The translations under genes and the position numbers were made by a program. The notes below the pieces were generated by a model, which saw only the letters and a list, made by a program, of their open reading frames with translations, was not told the origin of the DNA and ran no database searches. A DNA stretch of 64,000 nucleotides from Pelagomonas calceolata (Eukaryota; Sar; Pelagophyceae; Pelagomonadales; Pelagomonadaceae), in contig CAKKNE010000003.1 in NCBI GenBank assembly GCA_918797485.1, positions 3,410,001 through 3,474,000 of the forward strand. Direction: 5' to 3'. This document shows positions 49,153-59,684 of this stretch, one piece after another (position 1 is the stretch's first letter; every line of letters begins with the position of its first letter).

Positions 49153-52100
49153 TTCGGTCTCGGCGTCGGCCGCCGGCGCGGGCGCGGGCGCCGCCGGCGC
49201 GGCGGCCGGCGCGGCGCCGTCGTCCTCCATGGCGTCGCCGCGGCGCGCGGCGACGAGCCGCTCGACGAGCGCCGGCTTGTGCCCGTCCGTCGCCTGGCCA
49301 AGCGCCTCGAGCGCGGCCCTCAGCTCCTCGACGCGCCAGCGCTTGAGCTTTTTAGGATCAATCTCGGCGTCCGCATTCGCGGCCGGCTCGGCCGGCGCCG
49401 GCGCCGGCGCGTCGGCCGGCGAGGGCTCGGCCTCCATCTCCACGGGCTCGGGCGCCGCCGACGCCGCGCGCGCCTCGATGAGCCGCTCCACCAACGTCGG
49501 CTTGGTGCCCTCCGTATCACATCCAAGACCTTCGAGGGCGGCCCTTAACTCCTCTACTTTAAGACGCTTGAGCTTCTTCGGGTCGAGGGCCGGGTCCACA
49601 TCGTCTACTCTCACCTTCTTCGCCGGCGCCGCATCGCCGTCGTCGTCCGACAGCGGGCGCTTCGCCGACGGCGCCTCCTCCGCCTCCGCCGCCTCCGCGG
49701 CCGCCGTCGCCGCCGCGAGCCCGGGCCGGACGTCCTCCGAGACCGGCGCGGCGGCGGCCGGCGGCGAGGGCGCGCGCCGCACCGGCTCCCGTCCAGCTAA
49801 TAGGGCCTCGCGCTCGAACCACGGCAAAGCGGCCAAACGCGCCGCCTCCGCCGCTGTTTTTGCGGCATCGCGATCCGCGGCCTCGACCCGCAAGACTGAT
49901 GAAGGGCGCGTCTCGTCCACTTTGACACCCTGCGGTATGTCCCGCAGTAACCGCCGCCGTGACAACGGCGCCTTCTTCTTGGGCCGCCTTCTATAAAGAG
50001 CGCGGCGGCGCCGCTTCGTCACTTCGTGGACGGCTCCGCTATCAACTATCTCTCTGACGTCTTCTGTGGTAGTAGTACTATCAACAACGAGGCCGTGCTT
50101 CGCGCACCATTCGGTACGAGAAGGTTCGTCGCCCTCCAGGAATACCGTAGCATCTAGCTCGTAATCATCATCAATCTTCTCTCCGTCGGGATCACTCGAG
50201 GCGTTCCTCAACAACACAGAATAGCTGGTTTTTGCCGTGAAGGCACTACCTCTTTCGACACATCGTTTGATGAGGTCCGCATCCGTATCGTTATCGATAC
50301 GACGGGACGGATAGATCACCGCCTCCTCGCTAACATCTTCCTCGGCATAGCCCTCCCGCAACGCATCGTCGTCATCATAATACGTCGAAGGCGCCTCGAC
50401 GTGGACGAACCCCGCAGATCTCCCGCACGACGCGACGCCCCATTCTTCCGGCGTCTTCGGCGTCGCAGGCTTAGCCTTTTCAAACTCCCGATCAAACTCG
50501 TCCCGCCAGGCCGGCCTCGCGCTCGATTCGTCGGATTCCGACGACTCATCATCTTCGTCGTCGTGCGACTCGTGGCCTTCCGGGTAGTCCTCGTCGTCGT
50601 CGTCTCTTTTCTCGCGCGAGGCCAGCCAGACGTCGTCCTCGAAAAGTTCTTTATCGGTCAGGACGACGCGCTTCTTCTTGGGGACGATGCCCAGCCGCTC
50701 CACCTCACTTTGGTCGGCATCAAAAACATAAGCGGCGCCGTCATTATAACCCTCACCACTGGCATCTAACACGACCGAGATCTTGTTGTGCGTGCAGCCG
50801 ACGTTCGTGATCCTCCAGGGTCTTTTCTCCTCTGCGCGTTTCTCTTCCAGAAAAGTTCGGTGCTCCTTAAGGAACGCTCCTGTTGTCGCATCTAACACCA
50901 CGACGCTATCCCCGTCGGAACACGCGATCCTATGTTCATCGACGGCACAACAAAGAGGCGCGCGAGGATATAAATCCTCGCCAAAAACAACGCGCCGCTC
51001 CCGGACCCATTGTTGCTCACCGTTGAAAATCACGCATGCATTCGTACAAGGCATCGCTACCAACGAACTCCCGGCGAAAGCGAGGGCCCACCTGGCATCT
51101 CTATCGTCGCCCTCCGCCGAATCTAACCTTAATAGCTTGAACTGCTTCGTACCGACGCCGTCGACCAAGTAGAGAGCCGATACCGATTCGCCATCCACGA
51201 GCCCCTCGCCCCCAATAACGGCAGCCGCCACGTCCTTGCAGGACACCGCAATAGCATGAGTCTCCGTAAAAGGAAATTTCCGCGACATTCTAGGCCAGCG
51301 GGCCCCTTTGATACCTTCCCTCACTCTCCAACAGGAAAAAACAACTCCATGCCTCTCGCAGTGGTAGGCCGCAACCACACAATCCGGCGCCTCGGCGGCT
51401 GCGACGGGTCCTCTTCTTCCGCATACGGAGGTGTCCTCCGCAATGACTCTTCCAGGCCGCATCCTGATGTGCGTCGCCTCGAAGTCCCGCGGCAGTAATT
51501 GGACCTGCTCGTCCGAATCGTCATCCGATGAATCGGAGTCGTCGTAGGTCCTCGAGCGTACGATATGTGCCGGCGCGTCCTTCGCGACGCGCGCCACCAG
51601 ACCGTCCACGAGGGATTTAATGGGGTCCGCGTAGTCCACCGTCGCGTACGTTTTTGAGTCTTCGACGTCCGTGCTTTCCAGACCTTCGAAGCGCAGGCAC
51701 CGCCTCACGACGTACGTCGCCTCCAGGAGGCCCCCGAACACCAGATCTCCGAACCACGCCCAGAGCTCCACCCGCCCGTCGTCGAAGGCCAACCCAATAT
51801 ACGCGCCGCACACGTCGATCTGCGTGATGACGGCTCGCGCGCGCGACGACTTCGGCTGGGCGAGCGTGACCCAGTTCCGCGGCGGCCCGCAGCCGAGCAT
51901 GGACGGTGTTTCGGCCTCAATAACATCTGGTTCTATTATAGCGCAGGGCGGCCCCGGCAATCCGGTAGTGTCCATGTGTTCCGGTTCGACCCACGACACG
52001 TCCCGCGTCAATAGATCGTAATAATACGTCCTATTCGACGTGTGGCACCAGGCCTTGTGCCATAGTCTAGGTTGGCCCTTGTATGGGTCGTCGTCGTCCT

Positions 52101-53076
52101 CATCACTTGAAGGTTCGACGTACCGCAGCGGCTCCGGCAACTCTCTCTCCTCGCGCTCTTCGATCTCGCGCGGTATCAATTTGGATTCCGTGCGCGGGAC
52201 GTCGTAACTCAGCGTCCGCGGGTCCAATTCTAAGGCTCTTCTGTCTAAATCTTGATCAATGGGCCAGCGCGGCCCGGGCGTCGGTCGCGGCCGCGTCGCG
52301 ACGCGCGGCGCTTGCGGCCGCGGCGCGAGTAGGCTGAGGGCGCCCGTCAACGGCACTCGGGGCTTCGGCTTCGGCTTCGGCTCGGGCTTCTTTTCTACCA
52401 CTTTAGGTAGCGGCGCCGCTACTACTTTGAGATGTTCCGGGGCGATGGCTTTTCTGCCCATGTTGTAGACGCCGATCACTAACTGCCCGCGCGCCGCGCA
52501 GCGCGCGACGGCGCCCACGCTGAACTGGTCGTCCGTCTTCTCCACTAGGCCCCGCTTGCCATGGCAATCGACATGGGGGCCGCCCACTACTCGAACTTCC
52601 GCTCCTTCCGGCGTGTCCATCGTCGCCAGCGGCGCATCTGCTTCGCCGTCCGTCTGGAGGCGGACGCGCTTCGGCGGCGCTGGCGGCGCCGGTGCCGGCG
52701 CCGCGGGCACTGGCGCGTCGGTGTCCATGGCCGCGGCGGCGGGCGCCGCGGGTGCTGGCGCCGGCGCCGCGGGTGCTGGCGCCGGCGCCGCGGGCACCGG
52801 CGCGTCCGTGTCCATGGCCGTGGGCTGCTCGGCGGCCGCGGCCGGCTCGGGCCCCGGCGCGGCCGGCGCGGCGTCCGGCGCCGCCGGCGCGTCCGTGTCC
52901 ATGGCCGTGGGCGCGGGCGCCGGCCGCGGCGCGTCCTGCGCGTCTTGCGGCGGCGCCGCCGCGCTGCTCGCCGCGGCCGCCGCGACGGGCGCCGCGCTGC
53001 TCTCTTCGGCCGCGGGCGGCGCGCTTGTCGCTGGCGCCGGCGGCAGGGCTGCTGCCGCGCCAGCGTCGTTCTGCAT
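47866..53076 (-). CDS. Large nuclear SAP-repeat/WW protein
   Basis: 1,736 residues from ATG 53076. The order is as follows. An N-terminal Ala/Pro-rich tract has four AMDTDAP repeats. A KOW/SH3-like unit follows (EGAEVRVVGGPHVDCHGKRG ... GQLVIGVYNMGRKAI). Next is a WW domain (LWHKAWCHTSNRTYYYDLLT ... SWVEPE). A beta-propeller-like middle has blades such as CGAYIGLAFDDGRVELW and HRIACSDGDSVVVLDATTG. An acidic Asp/Glu/Ser stretch comes next. Then come four SAP domains at 48745-49600 and two degenerate ones (RGKLKEMCARAG; MSVGDLRETLGRGNL). A His-Gly-Asn run lies at about 48485-48515. SAP domains bind AT-rich or scaffold DNA, WW domains bind Pro-rich ligands, and KOW-like units occur in transcription elongation factors, so a chromatin or RNA-processing role is inferred. 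See 46938-47936 for a probable further exon. Confidence 0.75.
48745..49600 (-). repeat. Four SAP-domain repeats in ABAB order
   Basis: Coding repeats of about 240 bp, each with a 40-residue SAP domain: DPKKLKR(L/W)(K/R)VE(E/D)LRAALE-x-LG ... VERL(I/V)-AR. In coding order, units 1 (near 49470-49590) and 3 (near 48985-49105) have RLKVEELRAALE and TEG; units 2 (near 49250-49365) and 4 (near 48750-48870) have RW(R/K)VE and GQATDG. The alternation shows that a two-domain block was duplicated. Confidence 0.85.
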
Positions 53077-53601
53077 CGTTTTGCTGTTCTTTGGACTTGT
53101 GCTCACACGTGTAAGCGCGCCACAATTCGTATTCTCCGACGCGATTGCGCGACCTGCGATTTTGAGCCGCACGACCCGGGTTTTACAATTTTTGCACGCA
53201 GAGCTTGCTTTTTGCGTTGCTGCCGGCTGCAATATCGGCCAATCGCGGTTTCGTCAAGGCAGAGCAGCGTAGCTGCCTCGCGTCAGCGATTCAAGGATTC
53301 AAACCTCAGAGATGACCGCGAGACGCGGGAGACGCGGGACAGCTACGGATGGCGTCGGACGCATAGAAACCAGCCTTCCGACGGGTAGTCGCCCAAGGGA
53401 GAGGCCTCGCGCGGACTTTTCTGGCTTGCTAGTGTCTTTACAGACGCTAGCTAGCTCGAGCTGCGCGCGCGCGCTGCGTTACGGGGCACATCGCTGCAAT
53501 ATCGCGAGCTCCGAGCACAGCTGCGACCCCGCCGCGGCAGCCACGCTCGCTGCACGCGCTGCGGCCACGCAACCGAGCCCACTGGGCGCGCAAGGGCCAC
53601 T

Positions 53602-54984
53602 ATGGCGGACACGCCCGAGCCCCTCTCCGAGTACGAGCAGGCTAGGAATGAAAAGATCGCGCGCAATCGAGCGTTCTTGGCTGCGTTAGGTTTAGGTGAC
53701 GCCCAGTCTCCGCAACAAGCGCGACCGGTCGTGCGACGGCCCGATACGCCTGAAGTGGTAGAGAGGCCAAAGGCGTCCCAAGACGTCGTCGACGCCCTCG
53801 CGAAGCGCTACCCGTCGCGCCGGAAGGAGGCGTCTTTATTGGTTTCTGCTTTGAGAGCGCCGGGAGACGCCCCTATGATCGTGACTGGACAAGAGAGTGG
53901 TCCCGTCACGTGCGAAGCGGCGTCGCAATGCGGTCTGGCGGTGGCGCGCGTGAAGTGTTCGTCGGACGAGACGGGCTCCAAGTTACTTGAGAGATGCGCA
54001 GTTGCCGCGGACGGGAAAAGTGACAGAGTGTCCGCGGAGAGTCTGGCGCGTCGATTAGATGCTGCTGCTTTAGCTGCACCGTTGTCGCGGGGTGTTGTTA
54101 TTTTAGAAGACGGCGATCGGTTGCTCTCGAGGCGAGCGGGTGACGAGGGCGCTACTGCGCTACGCAGATTATGTGCTGCTTGTAGGCTCGCAGATACCGC
54201 ACCGCGACTGTGCATCACCGGAGACGACCGCGCCTTGTCGCAAGTGTCGCAGCGACTCCGGGATCCCGTGCGGATTCATTTACGAGACAACGCGACGACG
54301 ACGTCATTAACGCAAGCGCTATGCGACTCCGAAGAACCTTTATTTAGAGACTTTTGTAGGGCCGTCGCGACGGCCGCGAAGCGGGAGACGTCGGATATCG
54401 GACATCTCGCGAAACTCACGCGGTCGGCGCCTTTGTTCGACCTCTACAAAACGCAGCAAGGTGGCGCCGCCGGCTACGATGCCATCCGGCCAGTACTAAC
54501 AACAGCGATCCCCCGCTTGCGGGACCCCGAGCTCGACGTGGATGCGTTATGTCGCGGTGATGTTCCTACGAGTGTCGAGGAGCCGGCACCGGAAACTTTA
54601 TTACTCTTAGCGGCCTACGTGTCGTCACGAACGCGGCCCGAGGACGACCAACAGTTGTTCGGCCACGACCCCCAGAAGAAGAAGAGAAGGAAGAAGCGGG
54701 ACGTGACCAAAGTGCGGGTCGATGCCCCAAAAGCAGTCCAGTTGGATCGGCTGCTCGCGGTCTACGCGAGGTTGCGGGAGGAGCACGGGTCGTCGCTGCC
54801 CGACGTGCGCGACGACGACGTGTTGCGAACGTTATCCGATCTCGTGGATCAGAACGCTTTGGAAAGAGCTTCTGGTCTGGACGACTTGGCGAACCCTCGC
54901 TTCCTCTGTCTGCTGGACGCGGGGCAGGCCTACGACCTCGCGTCTCTCTTAGGACTGCCGCTGGGGCGGTACCTGCCGGGGTGA
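53602..54984 (+). CDS. ORC5: Origin recognition complex subunit 5, degenerate Walker A
   Basis: 460 residues from ATG 53602. The N-terminal motif SEYEQARNEKIARNRAFLAALG resembles one I have the impression recurs in algal nuclear proteins. The AAA+ part starts RYPSRRKEASLLVSALRAPG. The P-loop position reads PMIVTGQESGPVTCEA with no GK(T/S), so ATP binding is probably lost, although a Walker-B-like VVILEDGDRLL remains. The C-terminal winged-helix region matches ORC5: LLLLAAYVSSRTRPEDDQQL, then KKKRRKKR and AVQLDRLLAVYARL. It binds origins as part of ORC. It converges with the next gene with 17 bp between stops. Confidence 0.75.
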   Translation: MADTPEPLSEYEQARNEKIARNRAFLAALGLGDAQSPQQARPVVRRPDTPEVVERPKASQDVVDALAKRYPSRRKEASLLVSALRAPGDAPMIVTGQESGPVTCEAASQCGLAVARVKCSSDETGSKLLERCAVAADGKSDRVSAESLARRLDAAALAAPLSRGVVILEDGDRLLSRRAGDEGATALRRLCAACRLADTAPRLCITGDDRALSQVSQRLRDPVRIHLRDNATTTSLTQALCDSEEPLFRDFCRAVATAAKRETSDIGHLAKLTRSAPLFDLYKTQQGGAAGYDAIRPVLTTAIPRLRDPELDVDALCRGDVPTSVEEPAPETLLLLAAYVSSRTRPEDDQQLFGHDPQKKKRRKKRDVTKVRVDAPKAVQLDRLLAVYARLREEHGSSLPDVRDDDVLRTLSDLVDQNALERASGLDDLANPRFLCLLDAGQAYDLASLLGLPLGRYLPG

Positions 54985-55001
54985 CTAATAGTACAAATGC
55001 C

Positions 55002-56255
55002 TTAACAACCCCCACGAGACTTCCTGCGAGCGATCTGGCGATTCCGGAGCACTTCAATTTTGTTCCAGATCATGTAAACGTCGATTTGATCGATCCCCGC
55101 GGCCACCAGCATGGGATGCGTGAGATCGCAGAGGTCCTCGACGGTCACCTCCTGGCGCCGGAGGATATCCAGCGCGTGCTGGCTCGGCCTGACCCTGACC
55201 TCCGCGAGCTCGGCGACGAGCCGCTCGTAGCTCGCCTCCGTGTAGGCCGGTCTTGGGGGCGACGGCGGCGCAACCGGTACGTCCCACTGGACCTTGCCCG
55301 TCCGCGGGCTGCCGAAGTAGTACCGCTTGCTCCCCGCGTCCCAGAAGGCCTTCCACGGGTGCGGCACGGTGGGCGGCGGCGGCGGCGGCTCGGGGGCGGC
55401 GGGGGCCGGTTCGGCGGCCTCGCAGGCGGTGTTGCGCGCCTCGTTCGCCGAGAAGTCCTCCGAGGACGGCGCCGGGCCCTGCCAGACCGCGCCGTTGAGG
55501 GCGGGAAAATCGGCAAGCGACGGCACGTGCGCCACCGAGCCGCTGTTCTTCTTCGTGCGCGGAGGCGCGGGCGGCGGCGCCGCGTCCCGCTTCTCCTCCG
55601 CGTCGCGCGGACCCGCCGCCTGGACTCGCGGGCCGCGCGCATCTTCGAGCTCGGACTCGAGAGCGTCCAACCGTTCCTCGAGCCGACGTTCTTCCTCGCG
55701 ATGCTCAATAAGCAGCATGGCGACGGCAGTCTCGAGTCGATTTGTTGCCTCCCTTCGCTCAGCCGACAGCTCGCGGACCTGCCGCACCAGCTCCCGGACC
55801 CGGGCGTCCTTCGCTTCGGGCTCCTCTGGGCTTTGATGATACGTCGTGATGACCAGCTTCTGAGTCCGGTCCGTGATGTAGACGATGCCGTTGTGTTCGA
55901 TCTTCCAGCGCACCGCGCCGTCCCTGCCATTGCGCGCGCGCGTGACTGTTCCGTATTTCTTCGCCGTCTGGAGCTCTTTCACCGAGACCGCGCGCTCTCC
56001 CATGCGCGCCCGGCCGTGGGGCGTCGGAATCACCGTGTGCGCGCTCGTGGCGCGCGACGCGAGGCTCGCCTCGTCCGCCTCAGGCTGGCGCGCGCCGCCA
56101 GAAGCGGCGATCCCGCGCAGGACGTCGTCGTTCAGGGGCGCGTCGTCGGAGGCGTCCTCGTCGAGGGGCGCGTCCTCCTGGATGGTCGCAGTCGCACCCC
56201 AGCACTGGGCAGGTGGAGGGGCACCATACTTAAGCAGGGCCAAGTTGTTGGGCAT
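55002..56255 (-). CDS. WW-domain protein with coiled coil
   Basis: 417 residues from ATG 56255. Ordered parts: an N-terminal segment with SVKELQTAKKYGTVTRARNG, then KIEHNGIVYITDRTQKLVITTY (a small beta unit); a coiled coil (about 145-215, ARVRELVRQVRELSAERREA ... RRLEERLDALESELED); a Pro-rich stretch; a WW domain (HPWKAFWDAGSKRYYFGSPR ... VQWDVP); and a C-terminal SAM-like helical part (VTVEDLCDLTHPMLVAAGID). Function unknown; the architecture suggests a scaffold. Confidence 0.7.
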   Translation of the reverse strand: MPNNLALLKYGAPPPAQCWGATATIQEDAPLDEDASDDAPLNDDVLRGIAASGGARQPEADEASLASRATSAHTVIPTPHGRARMGERAVSVKELQTAKKYGTVTRARNGRDGAVRWKIEHNGIVYITDRTQKLVITTYHQSPEEPEAKDARVRELVRQVRELSAERREATNRLETAVAMLLIEHREEERRLEERLDALESELEDARGPRVQAAGPRDAEEKRDAAPPPAPPRTKKNSGSVAHVPSLADFPALNGAVWQGPAPSSEDFSANEARNTACEAAEPAPAAPEPPPPPPTVPHPWKAFWDAGSKRYYFGSPRTGKVQWDVPVAPPSPPRPAYTEASYERLVAELAEVRVRPSQHALDILRRQEVTVEDLCDLTHPMLVAAGIDQIDVYMIWNKIEVLRNRQIARRKSRGGC

Positions 56256-56545
56256 GGTCAAATCTCTGGCGAGGGCTCGAGCAGTACTCGTGCGAAGGAG
56301 ATCGAGGATTCGTTATGGGACGTATTAAAGACCAGGGTCGCTCTGTTGGCTCCCCGACTCCTACTCACGACCGGATACCAAAAAATCGGCAAGTCGCAGC
56401 TAGTGGGAGAGACATACTAGGATACGGTCTTGGCCCGGCATCGGCATCGCCTTATACGAGCCCTATAACTCATAAATCCAGCAAGGTCGGACCCGCAGCG
56501 CTGGCGCGCCGCCGCCGCCTCACCCTCAGACGCCTCCGGCGCGCC

Positions 56546-57502
56546 ATGCTGGCCTGGCTCCAGGCATGCATCAATTGGCTCTGTAAACAGTGGGCCTGGC
56601 TCTTCGCAAAACGTGTCAGATTGAACAACAGCTCGGTCGACGTCGGCCCCGTGCTCGCCGAGGGCGGCTTCGCGACGGTCTATGAAGCTGTGGATGTGAG
56701 GACGAAGCGATCGATAGCAATAAAACAAATTAGGTGCCCCGACGCCGACCACGCCCAGCGCGCCGACGCGGAGATTGAAGCGCATGGCAAGTTAAGGCAT
56801 GCTACGATTGCCGAGTTATTGGACTACGGCATCGAGAGAAATGTCTACCGACTGGCCTTCCCGTTGTATGGCGTTTCCGTCCGAAAGCTTTTAGACGACG
56901 CCTTGGCCACGAGGACGTGCCTGACGCCCCAGATGGCGGCGTCCATCCTCGTCGCAGTCGGAGAGGCCCTCGCCGAGTGCCACGCTTCACAAATATGTCA
57001 CGGTGACCTGAAACCGGATAATGTCCTCCAGCACAACTCGTCGTGGGTCCTCGTGGACCTCGGGTCTTGTTCGGGGTTTGGGGCACCTCTACAGGATAGA
57101 AGGGACTGTCTAGCTTTACAAGATTTCGCGGCAGAACATTCTACGTTGACATATAGGGCTCCCGAACTCTGGCAGCCCCAAATTGGCGACGCGCGACGCG
57201 GCGCTTCCGATATCTTTGCGCTGGGGGCGTTGTGCTGGGCGCTGGCCTTCGGGTACTCGCCGTTTGAGAGCGAGTTACGCGCACGAGGACCCGTGATCGT
57301 CGAGTCGAGCCATTCCCGCGCTTTGAGTGCGCCGGCGGCGCCGCCGCGGTCGTCCATATGCCTGAGGCGCTACCCGGGCTTCTACTCTCCGTTGATCGAG
57401 GTGGCGCGGCGGCTCTTCGTCGCGGAGGCTTCTTCCAGGCCCGACGCGCGGGACGCGCTTGAACTGTTGAGGGGCCTCGCGGCGGGGGGCGAGGCGGTCT
57501 AA
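56546..57502 (+). CDS. STK16/NAK-family protein kinase
   Basis: 318 residues from ATG 56546. Glycine loop LAEGGFATVYEAV, catalytic Lys in IAIKQI, catalytic loop CHGDLKPDN (HGD for HRD), metal-binding DLGS (DLG for DFG) and TLTYRAPELW in the activation segment. DLGS and the LQDFAAEHSTLTYRAPEL segment match STK16/MPSK1 (LQDWAAQRCTISYRAPEL), a small Golgi-associated kinase of the NAK group. It starts with a hydrophobic/Trp-rich stretch (MLAWLQACINWLCKQWAWLF) that could anchor it to membrane, where STK16 is acylated. The length (305 in human) fits. It converges with the sulfatase gene. Confidence 0.85.
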   Translation: MLAWLQACINWLCKQWAWLFAKRVRLNNSSVDVGPVLAEGGFATVYEAVDVRTKRSIAIKQIRCPDADHAQRADAEIEAHGKLRHATIAELLDYGIERNVYRLAFPLYGVSVRKLLDDALATRTCLTPQMAASILVAVGEALAECHASQICHGDLKPDNVLQHNSSWVLVDLGSCSGFGAPLQDRRDCLALQDFAAEHSTLTYRAPELWQPQIGDARRGASDIFALGALCWALAFGYSPFESELRARGPVIVESSHSRALSAPAAPPRSSICLRRYPGFYSPLIEVARRLFVAEASSRPDARDALELLRGLAAGGEAV

Positions 57503-57536
57503 GAAGCGTCGTTGTAATATAGAACATCACACACCC

Positions 57537-59420
57537 TTACACGCGTCCCCACTCCTGGCGCCGCCGCGCGCGCCCGCCTTCGAAAGCCCCGCGCATGGAG
57601 AACCGCGGCTTCTTGCGCGGCGCCCTCCCAGCATCCACGGGAGGGTCCCGCGGCGGCAGCGCCGCAGGTCTACTATGCGACGGCAGGAACTCTTTGACCG
57701 TATCGGACTGGTCATGCAGTCTCGTATGGTACTCGCCGAACGCCCGAAAGAACCGGTCCCGCGCACTCTGCCGCAGCCACCGCAAATGCCCGTCGGCCTT
57801 GTCGCGCACGTCGGCCCACTCGACGCCACTTAACTGCGCGGCCGCCGACAGCAAGTTGATCGCATCAGAAGAATCTAGATCTTTTTCGTCCATCTTCGAA
57901 TTGTCGTAGAGCTCCTCGGCGACCGGCGCGCGCGCCCAGTCCACGGCATCGAGCGACTCGTTGTGGTCCATCCAGGCGACGTACCTGTATCGGTGACTTC
58001 GCGCCGCGAAGCCCACCAGCGCGGCTTTGGTCCCGCCCTCCATGCGGTGCCACTCGTAGCTTCTCCCGCCGCAGTTGTGCGGCGGCGCGTCGCCATATTT
58101 CTTCCCGTGGCACTTCGGCACGATGGTCAAAGCGTGGGAGTTGCCGCCCTGGCCGGTTTCCACGATCGACCGCCAGCTGCGACCTTCCAACCACTGGTAC
58201 ATGTGTCTCCCGAACGGCAAATGTGCGAGATCGATGACGGACTTGTACAGGTCCACTAACTCCACTAAAGCGTTCGTCGAGCGACCCCACATGTGTCGAT
58301 GGTGCGGATCGCGCACGATGAGAGGTACTCTAGCGTCGATCTCGTACAAACTGCCTTTGCCCCAGTGCCCGCGTTCCCCGATGCCATACCCATGATCCGA
58401 CGTGAAGATAATCACCGTGTCGTTCGCTAGATGCAAATTGTCGACTTGGTCCAGGACGCGGCCGACTTGGACGTCCAGAAACGCGACGGACGCGAGGTAG
58501 CCCCGGCGCAATTCGCGGACGACGTGTTCCGGCAATTCTTTGCCCTCTTTATAGGGTTTGGCGGGCACTCGATGACGCGTACCATCTATCGTGATGGCCG
58601 TCGGGGCGATGTTGTTGTCCCCAAAAGCATAAAAGGGCGCGCCCGTCGTCTTTCGTTGGATGTCGGGCATGGCGATTCTCCTATCTTGATACTGAGACCA
58701 CGTTTGAACGGGAATGCGCCACTTCGTGTGCGGGTGGTGGAAGCCCACTCCCAAAAAGAAGGGCCGTCTCCTCATCGACCACTGCTTCGCACCTAGGGCC
58801 AGCTTCTTGTTCGCGTCACTGGCGACGCGGTAGTCGAATAATGATTCAGCGGGATCCTGCGTCGGGTAGACGCGCCCCATCACTATGTCGCCGTCCGGCA
58901 CCTCCTCCTTTCGTGGAGAACATCTACCACCAGAATCCTCGTCGCCGCAGCCCCACTCTTGGGAGTACGTGCCCCATTTCGGGAAGTGCGCCCCGGTGCC
59001 CCGCGTGAACGGCTCGCCGATGGGCTCCCAGTGCCAGAGCTTGCCCACGCCCATGGTGATGTAGCCGTGGGACCGCATGTGCGTAAAGACGTCGAGTTCT
59101 CCTCGTTTTCCTAACGTCAAGTGAGTTACTCCCTCGAAATAGAACACCTTGCTCACGTCTGGATACATGCCCGTCAAAAAAGAATTTCTCGACGGATTAC
59201 AAGCGGGAGCTTGGCAGTAGGCCCGTCGGAAGGAGACTCCCGTTTTCGCGAGTCGATCGATTTGGGGCGTGTCTACATCAGAATGTCCGAGATGGCCGAG
59301 TTGCGGGCGCAGGTCGTCGGCGATCATAAATAATACATTTCTTTTCCCGCGGGGCTTGTTGTCGTCTCGTTGCTGCTTGAACGCATGAGTGGTTGCTAGG
59401 AGGGCTATGAGGAGGCGCAT
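57537..59420 (-). CDS. Iduronate-2-sulfatase-like secreted sulfatase
   Basis: 627 residues from ATG 59420. Signal peptide MRLLIALLATTHA. The alkaline-phosphatase-superfamily core begins NVLFMIADDLRPQLGHLGHS. The formylglycine motif is CNPSRNSFLTG, with the Cys to be oxidised by a formylglycine-generating enzyme. Further sites are GVGKLWHWEPIGEP, then FFLGVGFHHPHTKWRIP and VIIFTSDHGYGIGERGHWGK (metal ligands D-H). The pattern is of the iduronate-2-sulfatase/choline-sulfatase branch. The likely substrate is a sulfated polysaccharide, acting outside the cell or in vacuoles. The C-terminal 60 residues are basic and not conserved. Confidence 0.88.
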   Translation of the reverse strand: MRLLIALLATTHAFKQQRDDNKPRGKRNVLFMIADDLRPQLGHLGHSDVDTPQIDRLAKTGVSFRRAYCQAPACNPSRNSFLTGMYPDVSKVFYFEGVTHLTLGKRGELDVFTHMRSHGYITMGVGKLWHWEPIGEPFTRGTGAHFPKWGTYSQEWGCGDEDSGGRCSPRKEEVPDGDIVMGRVYPTQDPAESLFDYRVASDANKKLALGAKQWSMRRRPFFLGVGFHHPHTKWRIPVQTWSQYQDRRIAMPDIQRKTTGAPFYAFGDNNIAPTAITIDGTRHRVPAKPYKEGKELPEHVVRELRRGYLASVAFLDVQVGRVLDQVDNLHLANDTVIIFTSDHGYGIGERGHWGKGSLYEIDARVPLIVRDPHHRHMWGRSTNALVELVDLYKSVIDLAHLPFGRHMYQWLEGRSWRSIVETGQGGNSHALTIVPKCHGKKYGDAPPHNCGGRSYEWHRMEGGTKAALVGFAARSHRYRYVAWMDHNESLDAVDWARAPVAEELYDNSKMDEKDLDSSDAINLLSAAAQLSGVEWADVRDKADGHLRWLRQSARDRFFRAFGEYHTRLHDQSDTVKEFLPSHSRPAALPPRDPPVDAGRAPRKKPRFSMRGAFEGGRARRRQEWGRV

Positions 59421-59485
59421 GGTGCCGCGCTGCAAGGTGTGGCTCCTGGGGTTCGGGTGCTGCGCGCGTCGGGGTGCGCCGCAGC

Positions 59486-59535
59486 GATGGCGTGCCGCGG
59501 CTGCGCAGGGGATGGCGTGCCGCGGCTGCGCAGGG
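59486..59535. repeat. 25-bp tandem duplication
   Basis: Two exact head-to-tail copies of a 25-bp unit beginning GATGGCGTGCCGCGGCTGCG (59486-59510 and 59511-59535), in the spacer between the divergent sulfatase and MYND-protein genes. Confidence 0.9.
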
Positions 59536-59684
59536 GTGGCCAGAACTAGCGCACGGATTGCGTTGCACGGTGCAAAATGGGAGACAAAAACCGGAGCTAG
59601 CGGCGTGTAAGGCACTAGCCTTAGCCCTAAGATCAGGCTTTTGGTATCGTAGGGCTGCCCCCGAGCGACTTGTCCATATAAGAG

